The position numbers were made by a program, and so were the translations under genes. From Erysipelotrichia bacterium (GTDB taxonomy: Bacteria > Bacillota_I > Bacilli_A > Erysipelotrichales > Erysipelotrichaceae), in NCBI GenBank assembly GCA_009916335.1, contig SAAR01000010.1, positions 1 through 26,159 of the forward strand: DNA of 26,159 nt. The letters are read 5' to 3'. Positions 21,684 to 26,159 of the stretch are shown in pieces. The notes beneath the pieces were generated by a model. The model saw nothing but the letters and a program-made list of their open reading frames with translations. It made no database searches and was not told the DNA's origin. Position 1 is the first letter of the stretch; each line of letters opens with the position of its first letter.

Positions 21684-21760
21684 AAAAAAAGGCCGGGAAA
21701 ATCCCGACCATACAATATAAAAAGATTTTTTCCTCAAATGGAGGAAATACATTATGAATA
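21684..21760 (-). ncRNA. Candidate trans-acting small RNA (about 77 nt)
   Basis: On the minus strand: -35 TTGCTT (plus 21790-21795), a 17-bp spacer ending TG, and -10 TATATT (plus 21767-21772). These predict a 5' end near 21760. The 5' segment is antisense to AGGAAATACATTATGAA (21742-21758). A small hairpin TTTCCTC / GAGGAAA follows, then a terminator stem GGTCGGGA / TCCCGGCC (plus 21691-21709) and seven T's. The terminator stem is complete only on the minus strand, where a G-U wobble replaces a plus-strand C-A mismatch, and no minus-strand gene lies within 4.4 kb to the right. The 5' segment matches the start region of the gene at 9705 over 17 nt and of the gene at 19505 over 14 nt. Transcription is inferred, not shown. 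Confidence 0.55.
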
Positions 21761-21780
21761 AATTTAAATATACATCTTAA
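21754..21780 (+). other. Eight-codon mini-ORF with a strong Shine-Dalgarno
   Basis: ATG at 21754 encodes MNKFKYTS and stops. It has GGAGG at 21740-21744, inside a hairpin TTTCCTC / GAGGAAA (21729-21747). It looks like a duplicated gene start whose body is lost. It may be a relic, a decoy, or simply the antisense side of the small RNA. No plus-strand promoter was found after the terminator at 21653-21677. Confidence 0.3.
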
Positions 21781-21812
21781 CCTTGTTAAAAGCAACTTTT
21801 TTAAAAGAAAAT

Positions 21813-21837
21813 AGTATAGTCTATACTAATCTATACT
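21813..21837. promoter_or_regulatory. Decamer-repeat operator, copy E, at an ankyrin gene promoter
   Basis: A perfect odd palindrome AGTATAG-T-CTATACT (21813-21827), then AAT and a second CTATACT (21831-21837). The 10-bp units are CTATACTAAT (21821-21830) and CTATACTTGA (21831-21840). The last base of the palindromic unit is the first base of the -35 below, so a bound protein would affect RNA polymerase directly. Confidence 0.65.
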
Positions 21838-21865
21838 TGAAAATGTTATTATTATGGTGTATATA
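21837..21865 (+). promoter_or_regulatory. Extended -10 promoter of the 21897 ankyrin gene
   Basis: -35 TTGAAA (21837-21842), 17-bp spacer ending TG, -10 TATATA (21860-21865). The predicted transcript begins near 21872, so the leader includes part of the purine-rich tract upstream of the start. Confidence 0.65.
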
Positions 21866-21896
21866 AGAAGGAGAGAGAACATAGAAGGAGTTAAAT

Positions 21897-22403
21897 ATGA
21901 AAGATTTAAATTTGATTGAAGAATACAATTACGATCTCTTTTTGGTAAACACCTATGAAGAAGTTGTAGATTTAATAAAAAAGGGCGCAGATGTTAACTT
22001 TGTGAACTACAAGGGGTTTACTCCGCTTTCAGTGGCGCGTAATGTTGATGTAGCTAAGGCTCTTGTAGAACTTGGTGCTGATGTTAACTTTATGAATAAT
22101 GAAGGTGAAACACCTATATTTCACAATAGTAATATTGATGTAATCAGGTATCTTGTTAGCTGTGGCGCTAAAATCAACCACAGAAACAACAAAGGCCAGA
22201 CAGTGCTTTTTAAAACCAACAAGCTTTTGAATGTTGCCCGATTGATTAACATGGGCTGTAATCCATTCCTGAAAAGTGCTGATGGTCATTATCACTATGA
22301 AAACATGACAATGGCAGACAGAAAAAACTACAGTCAGTTTATAGAGGTATTTAAAAATAACGTAAGAAAAAAGAATGAAGAAAGAATGTTATTGAGCGCT
22401 TAA
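21897..22403 (+). CDS. Ankyrin-repeat protein with 30-residue units
   Basis: A 168-residue soluble protein. After ~30 residues it has three clean units starting GADVNFVNY, GADVNFMNN and GAKINHRNN, each with 'G-x-T-P/V-L/I' and an L-rich second helix. All are exactly 30 residues, three fewer than canonical. Two flanking partial units cap the array (EVVDLIKK before, GCNPFLKSADG after). A basic tail ends the protein. It is a protein-binding scaffold; the partner is unknown. It has its own promoter next to a decamer operator, a doubled AGAAGGAG leader and a terminator preceded by a complementary CTCCTTCT. It is the first of three ankyrin-type genes in a row, but a separate transcription unit. Confidence 0.85.
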   Translation: MKDLNLIEEYNYDLFLVNTYEEVVDLIKKGADVNFVNYKGFTPLSVARNVDVAKALVELGADVNFMNNEGETPIFHNSNIDVIRYLVSCGAKINHRNNKGQTVLFKTNKLLNVARLINMGCNPFLKSADGHYHYENMTMADRKNYSQFIEVFKNNVRKKNEERMLLSA

Positions 22404-22423
22404 ATTAATACTCCTTCTCTCTG

Positions 22424-22446
22424 ACCCGCTTAATTGCGGGTTTTTT
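22424..22446 (+). terminator. Terminator after the 21897 ankyrin gene
   Basis: ACCCGC (22424-22429), loop TTAATT, GCGGGT (22436-22441), then TTTTT. Pyrimidine tract ACTCCTTCTCTCT lies just before it (22410-22422). Confidence 0.82.
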
Positions 22447-22458
22447 ATTTCTATATTA

Positions 22459-22487
22459 TTGACCAATAAGAATTAATTTTGTATATA
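22459..22487 (+). promoter_or_regulatory. Extended -10 promoter of the second and third ankyrin genes
   Basis: -35 TTGACC (22459-22464), 17-bp spacer ending TG, -10 TATATA (22482-22487), within TTTGTATATAAAAT shared with the promoter at 9641-9669. Confidence 0.65.
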
Positions 22488-22522
22488 AAATACATCACAT
22501 TTTAATTATTAAGGAGAATATT

Positions 22523-22936
22523 ATGGAAAACTTCCCAAAAGAACTATTTACTTCAAAAGATGTTGCCGGGTTTGAAAAATATATTATAGATAATGGCATT
22601 GGTAAGGATGATTGGCTTACAACAAATCATCACACCTTATTATTATACACGCTACTTTATAAAAAATATAAAGATTATGAAATGTCCAAAATGCTTGTTA
22701 AATATTTTGATATAAACAATCAGGACAGAGAAGGTAAAACAGTTTTATTTCACGCGGTTATAATGGGTAATGTTCCAGCAGTTAAGTTTTTTATTGTCAA
22801 CGGTGGCGATGTTTTGATTAATGATCACAGTGGAAGAAAAGCCGCTGATTATGCTGCGATGTTAGACATTGAAAACAACCAGACAATTTCTCGTATGTTG
22901 TTATCAGAAGAAAACAAAGCCAAGAAAAAGGCTTAA
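22523..22936 (+). CDS. Degenerate ankyrin-type protein
   Basis: A 137-residue soluble protein. One good ankyrin unit is visible (about residues 66-100: INNQDREGKTVLFHAVIMGN then VKFFIVNGGDVL). A partial one follows (INDHSGRKAADYAAML), and less regular helical pairs occupy the N-terminal half (HHTLLLYTLLYKKYKDYE). AAGGAGAATATT precedes the ATG. Its stop is 2 nt before the next start, so the two ankyrin-type genes are co-translated. The partner is not identifiable. Confidence 0.75.
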   Translation: MENFPKELFTSKDVAGFEKYIIDNGIGKDDWLTTNHHTLLLYTLLYKKYKDYEMSKMLVKYFDINNQDREGKTVLFHAVIMGNVPAVKFFIVNGGDVLINDHSGRKAADYAAMLDIENNQTISRMLLSEENKAKKKA

Positions 22937-22938
22937 TC

Positions 22939-23361
22939 ATGGATATAAAAGAAGCTTTAATTACAGCCATAAAACAGAATCGAGGTGATATTATCTATGA
23001 TCACTTCATGTTTCAAACATTAGAAGTTAAACTTAATGCCCTTATTTACTTAATCAGGGTATTGAAAGAAGATGAACAGGGTAATCACTTTATCAATATA
23101 ATGATTCAGTTGATAGCAAAACCTGATTACCTTAATACTGTTGTTGATACATCAACGCCTCTTCAGGAGGCTGTTATACAGGATAAACTTTCTTTCTTTA
23201 ACTTCCTTTTAATGAACGGCGCTTCACTTGAAAAACGTAATAAACAAGGATTAAGCGGATATGATCTCATATTGAAGATTGGTAATGACCGTTTTTTAGA
23301 TTTTATCATTCAGTATGAAAATGTTCTGACAGAGGTTTATAAGTCCAGAAGATACAAATAG
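22939..23361 (+). CDS. Degenerate ankyrin-type protein, coupled to the previous gene
   Basis: A 140-residue protein with a helical N-terminal half (ALITAIKQNRGDIIYDHF) and a recognisable ankyrin unit (STPLQEAVIQDKLSFFNFLL then MNGASLEKRNKQGLSGYDLI). Its ribosome binding site (AAAAAGGC) lies in the end of the previous gene, 2 nt separating stop and start. This is the fourth ankyrin-type gene in the window. The terminator after it can work on both strands. Confidence 0.72.
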   Translation: MDIKEALITAIKQNRGDIIYDHFMFQTLEVKLNALIYLIRVLKEDEQGNHFINIMIQLIAKPDYLNTVVDTSTPLQEAVIQDKLSFFNFLLMNGASLEKRNKQGLSGYDLILKIGNDRFLDFIIQYENVLTEVYKSRRYK

Positions 23362-23362
23362 A

Positions 23363-23387
23363 AAAAGCGCCGGAGAAGCGCTTTTCT
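23363..23387. terminator. Terminator after the ankyrin pair (bidirectional)
   Basis: AAAAGCGC (23363-23370), loop CGGAGAA, GCGCTTTT (23378-23385). T-rich ends on both strands. Just after it, CTATACCAATCTA (23386-23398) is a degenerate single copy of the operator sequence. Confidence 0.75.
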
Positions 23388-23434
23388 ATACCAATCTAAA
23401 ATTTAAACATCTTACCTAAAAGGATACTTCATTT

Positions 23435-23458
23435 ATGACACCTGTTTTCATTATTTAA
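23435..23458 (+). other. Seven-codon mini-ORF in the gap before dam
   Basis: ATG at 23435 encodes MTPVFII with AAAAGGATAC upstream. The 23389-23600 part of the gap is otherwise AT-rich with no gene seen. It resembles the mini-ORF at 21754 and may be a relic gene start. The minus strand here could hold a short RNA ending at the 23363-23387 terminator, but its promoter is poor. Confidence 0.25.
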
Positions 23459-23602
23459 TATAGGGTATTAATTAATTTCTAACTGGATAGATATTAAGTA
23501 ATCAATTAATTTTTACCTGTCAATCGCAATTAGAAAATATTTTCAAAAAAGTGAAAAAAGTAGTTGATCGTCATAAACGAAATCCATACGATAGTTCACA
23601 TC

Positions 23603-23757
23603 GAAGCAGTCATTTTTGCTTCTGATAGTTAAATGATACGTAGGTTCAGGGTTTATCCCGCCATCTTTCGATAGATGGGTATCAACCAACCGCCGGAATG
23701 GTTCCGGCCTGTTCCATCATTGAGATGGGGCTGATCTAACTATCAGAAGGTTGGTTT
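23603..23757 (+). promoter_or_regulatory. Structured mRNA leader of the methylase gene
   Basis: CTTCTGATAGTTA (23619-23631) is the exact reverse complement of TAACTATCAGAAG (23737-23749), which contains the Shine-Dalgarno. AACCAACC (23684-23691) can pair with GGTTGGTT (23749-23756) right at the ATG. GAAGCA (23603-23608) can pair with TGCTTC (23617-23622), competing for the left arm. Inner hairpins are CCATCT/AGATGG (23661-23678) and GCCGGAA/TTCCGGC (23692-23708). Alternative folds would open or close the ribosome site, as in an attenuator or riboswitch-like leader. Confidence 0.5.
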
Positions 23758-24669
23758 ATGACTGTATCTACTCAAAACACCCCATCATTAAGCTTAAAGC
23801 CGCTCTACGTGTGGGCTGGCGGCAAATCTAAACTACTTAAAAGCTACAATCCCCATTTACCAGACCTGAACAGCGTAAGCGCATACGTAGAGCCATTTTT
23901 TGGGGCTGGCGCTCTCTTTGCGTCTGTTAAGTCTACCTACATCCATATCCCGGCAATCATCAATGACGTAAACCCGGAGCTTATCGCTCTACTGAACACG
24001 ATTAAGTATGATCATGATGAGCTGATTACTCAGCTGCAGGAGCTGGAAGCGGCCTATCTTGGTTATCGTTCTCTTGAGGTGAGGAACTACCACTTTTACC
24101 GTATCCGTGAACAATATTGGAAAGCTGAGATAGGAACCGTCCGGGCATCTGCTTTGCTCTTCTTTTTGCTCAAAACAGGCTTTAACGGCATTTGGCTTGT
24201 TTCACGCAAAACTGGTCGCTATGGCACAGCCGCAGGATGGCTTAATCATACAACCAAACTTTTTGATTACTCTCTTCTGAAAGAATGGCATACAGCCCTG
24301 CAGGAAACATCTATCCAGTGCGGCTCTTATGCTGATATCGATGTGCCGGAGGGGGCTTTTATCTACTGTGATCCACCTTACCGGGCGAGCCGCGTAGACT
24401 ACGGCAATGCATTCACTGATGAAGACCATCAACAACTGATCTCATGGTGTCGTAAGCAACAGAAACGGGGCTGTAGCGTCTGGTTAGCTAACCGTGAGGC
24501 TAATGATGGTTTCTTTGAAGAACACGCTTCTGATGCATCTGTATTGCGTTTTGATATTACGTATACAGCAGGAAGAAAAAAGAAAACAGCGAATGGCTAT
24601 GAATCCGTAAAAGCTACTGATTTGCTCCTAATCTGGAGTAAGGAAAGTATCAACCAAAAAGCAGCGTAA
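23758..24669 (+). CDS. dam: Dam-type DNA adenine-N6 methyltransferase (D12 class)
   Basis: A 303-residue D12-class methylase. S-adenosylmethionine motif I is YVEPFFGAGALF (residues 43-54) after the characteristic N-terminal WAGGKSKLL (19-27). The catalytic motif is DPPY (205-208). A TGFNGIWL segment before it and an AGRKKKTANG basic stretch near the end are also typical. By family similarity it would methylate adenine, probably in GATC. No cognate restriction gene is seen, so it is an orphan that could protect the plasmid from restriction or alter host Dam-dependent regulation. Composition is more balanced than that of its AT-rich neighbours, suggesting separate acquisition with its leader. 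The start follows AGAAGG. Confidence 0.92.
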   Translation: MTVSTQNTPSLSLKPLYVWAGGKSKLLKSYNPHLPDLNSVSAYVEPFFGAGALFASVKSTYIHIPAIINDVNPELIALLNTIKYDHDELITQLQELEAAYLGYRSLEVRNYHFYRIREQYWKAEIGTVRASALLFFLLKTGFNGIWLVSRKTGRYGTAAGWLNHTTKLFDYSLLKEWHTALQETSIQCGSYADIDVPEGAFIYCDPPYRASRVDYGNAFTDEDHQQLISWCRKQQKRGCSVWLANREANDGFFEEHASDASVLRFDITYTAGRKKKTANGYESVKATDLLLIWSKESINQKAA

Positions 24670-24698
24670 TTATTTTTTAACAACAAAAGGAAAATACA

Positions 24699-25112
24699 AT
24701 GAAAGAAGATATTTTGAGCGTGATTGAAAGTAAAGTAAGCCCTTTGATAAAAGTTTGGATGAATGAAGGAAAATCATCATTAAACATAAGTAGAGAGAGA
24801 TGCATAAAAGACAGCATTGATAGCAAAGAGGATGTTGATATAAAACTTCTCGCAGTTAAGTATCTTTTACTTGAGTATGTTAATGAATATGCTCCTGATG
24901 ATTACATTGAAGAAATGACAGAAAGGTTAAATCGCATGTTTGATGATGTAAACCCTATGTGTTCTCTTTTTTATGGTGTTTTTGATATCAGAATGGTTAG
25001 CTATTCATTCGAATATTATCTTTCTCATTTCTATTACATGCTGATGGTTATTAGCGGTGATAGTGAAGATGTAGATTATGTGATGAATCTTATTAAAAAC
25101 AAAGAGGCGTAA
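24699..25112 (+). CDS. Unknown acidic helical protein
   Basis: A 137-residue soluble protein, predicted largely helical and acidic (DDYIEEMTERLNRMFDDV; GDSEDVDYVMNLI). It starts 29 nt after the methylase stop with AAAAGGAAAATACA before the ATG, and its stop is 1 nt before the next start. AT-rich codon use contrasts with dam. No recognised domain. Confidence 0.68.
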   Translation: MKEDILSVIESKVSPLIKVWMNEGKSSLNISRERCIKDSIDSKEDVDIKLLAVKYLLLEYVNEYAPDDYIEEMTERLNRMFDDVNPMCSLFYGVFDIRMVSYSFEYYLSHFYYMLMVISGDSEDVDYVMNLIKNKEA

Positions 25113-25113
25113 T

Positions 25114-25572
25114 ATGGTTAACAGAACATTGAATGTTATAAGTATTCAGAAAACCAAAAGAAATGAATCCATTTTGAAAGACTGGATTACCGATTATGAC
25201 GGCATAGAGTTATTTCTATTAGATCATGGACTATTGATTGAAAGAAGAGAAGACACTGAAAGCAATCATTTTATACTGGTAAAAAGAAAGCGGAAGGAAT
25301 GGCTTGATTTTTATTTTATTAGCAATAATGAAAACCATCATGATGCAGAGGATATTTTACTTGATATTACCAGTATGTTTGATAGTTGTGCCGCTATTAC
25401 TTCAATAACAAGCTGGGGTGAAGGTAGCTACCAAAGCTGTGAAACAAAATGTTTATTTGAATGTGGTGAGTTGTTTTATTCTTATAAACATATTTCAGGA
25501 GAAAGAAGCTTTAAATGGCCTCGTTATGTTTCGAGTGCTTTTAAAGAATGGTTAAACCTTGACGCTATTTAA
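25114..25572 (+). CDS. Unknown alpha/beta protein
   Basis: A 152-residue soluble protein with alternating strands and charged helices (ESNHFILVKRKRKEWLDFYF; AITSITSWGEGSYQSCETK). Several aromatic and cysteine residues sit in the C-terminal half. The ribosome binding site (AAAGAGG) overlaps the end of the previous gene, indicating coupling. No family recognised. Confidence 0.68.
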   Translation: MVNRTLNVISIQKTKRNESILKDWITDYDGIELFLLDHGLLIERREDTESNHFILVKRKRKEWLDFYFISNNENHHDAEDILLDITSMFDSCAAITSITSWGEGSYQSCETKCLFECGELFYSYKHISGERSFKWPRYVSSAFKEWLNLDAI

Positions 25573-25592
25573 ATAACAATAAGGAATATTAA

Positions 25593-26054
25593 ATGAAAAA
25601 AACAGATGAAATTTTAAAAAAGAAACAAAACACTACTCTAAAAATGGCAACTATAACAACTAACATGTTAGCAAAATACATTTTTGAAGAAATAAAAAAA
25701 CTTGATGGTGAGAGTTTGGCTAAATATGAATACTTAGCTGGGTTTCAATCTCATGAAGAAGATATAGATGTTTATGAAGTTTTAGAGGATATAGAAGCAT
25801 ATCAAAATGACGTTATTGATTCATTAGAAACAGATAGTTTTTGTGAAAACATTCTAACTAACTTTTATGGGAAAAATCATGAATATGAAACAATCCATTT
25901 TGATACAGAAGAAGAGTTGAACGAGTTTCTTTTAGAAGGAGATCTATTTATCATTAATGCATCTTTGATTATTAATGATGTTTCTGATGATTTAGATGCT
26001 TGCTCACAAGTTTTGGAAATGCTTGAAGCTGATAAATGCGATAACGATGAATAA
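25593..26054 (+). CDS. Unknown acidic protein with duplicated N-terminus
   Basis: A 153-residue acidic protein beginning MKKTDEILKKKQNTT. The next, incomplete gene begins MKKTDELLKKKL, and even the DNA around both starts is nearly identical (TTAAATGAAAAAAACAGATG). The body is rich in Glu/Asp helices (HEEDIDVYEVLEDIEAYQND). AAGGAATATTAA precedes the ATG. No function recognised. Confidence 0.68.
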   Translation: MKKTDEILKKKQNTTLKMATITTNMLAKYIFEEIKKLDGESLAKYEYLAGFQSHEEDIDVYEVLEDIEAYQNDVIDSLETDSFCENILTNFYGKNHEYETIHFDTEEELNEFLLEGDLFIINASLIINDVSDDLDACSQVLEMLEADKCDNDE

Positions 26055-26066
26055 GAGGGACATTAA

Positions 26067-26159
26067 ATGAAAAAAACAGATGAATTACTTAAAAAGAAAC
26101 TGATTAAACAGATTCAGGCAATCAGTGATAACACACACAAAAGCTTTTCAGCCTTTGCT
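26067..26159 (+). CDS. Partial gene, paralogue of the preceding one, cut by the window end
   Basis: 31 codons are present with no stop: MKKTDELLKKKLIKQIQAIS, then DNTHKSFSAFA. AGAGGGACATTAA precedes the ATG, and the start is 12 nt after the previous stop. The first 11 residues match the preceding gene at 10 of 11 positions, so the two are probably tandem paralogues or share a conserved N-terminal segment. Confidence 0.65.
   Translation, partial: MKKTDELLKKKLIKQIQAISDNTHKSFSAFA

Noticed and set aside
23603..23757. A retron msr-msd RNA before dam, because of the 13-bp inverted repeat flanking inner hairpins.
   Set aside because: No reverse transcriptase gene is nearby, and the right arm carries the Shine-Dalgarno of the methylase, which fits a leader switch better.
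24202..24435. Minus-strand frame within dam.
   Set aside because: No ribosome binding site; the plus-strand methylase with intact motifs explains the region.
1..26159. CRISPR arrays, insertion sequences, integrons, tRNA or rRNA genes and a replication initiator.
   Set aside because: None was seen: no regularly spaced long direct repeats, no transposase or integrase motifs and no cloverleaf-like sequence. Repeats found are short operator-like units or terminators.

Overview
The window looks like part of a large, AT-rich, conjugation-related plasmid of an enterobacterium (Enterobacterales). This rests on a DinJ-YafQ toxin-antitoxin pair with all YafQ catalytic residues, an H-NS-family silencer, a ParA-type partition ATPase, a DotA/TraY transfer protein of the IncI/Dot-Icm type, a Dam-type methylase and E. 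coli-like sigma70 promoters and terminators. No replication initiator, rRNA, tRNA, insertion sequence or CRISPR array was seen. The exact plasmid group cannot be named from sequence alone. Islands of more balanced composition (dinJ-yafQ, the H-NS gene, the DUF3800 gene, parA, dam) sit in a very AT-rich background, so the plasmid appears mosaic.

Layout. 1-1010: operator-like repeats, dinJ-yafQ and a short third reading frame. 1008-1664 (-): a single-pass membrane protein. 1996-5102 (+): a nine-gene, tightly packed operon of an ankyrin protein, small membrane proteins and two tandem type IV prepilins. 5155-5601 (-): H-NS-like protein. 5689-7215 (-): three unknown genes, one with two ribbon-helix-helix-like modules and one tail-anchored. 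7386-10627 (+): TraY/DotA and two further membrane proteins. 10740-11915 (+): DUF3800 protein. 12061-13548 (+): two related acidic proteins. 13568-18770: a divergent block with an LPD7 coiled-coil protein (-) and, on the + strand, parA, a small centromere-binding candidate and a long coiled-coil protein with an HUH (HFH) relaxase-like motif. 18830-21631 (+): an unknown gene and a DUF927 ATPase. 21897-23361 (+): three ankyrin-type genes. 23758-24669 (+): an adenine methylase behind a structured leader. 24699-26159 (+): unknown genes, the last cut by the window edge.

Three patterns cut across this gene map. (1) A decamer related to CTATACTAAT, repeated at a 10-bp period, occurs at five non-coding loci: two before dinJ, one between the LPD7 gene and parA, one before the small parA partner and one on the -35 side of an ankyrin gene promoter. 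This suggests that a partition or global regulator controls a plasmid-wide regulon. (2) Five genes share a start-site leader ending in ACATTATGA. At 21684-21760 the minus strand has a promoter, a 5' segment exactly antisense to this leader, and a Rho-independent terminator. That is the layout of a trans-acting small RNA. A similar unit lies near 1772-1844 and a weaker one near 23361-23449. (3) Two mRNAs carry pyrimidine tracts just before their terminators that are complementary to their own Shine-Dalgarno regions. All three are inferences from the sequence and have not been tested.
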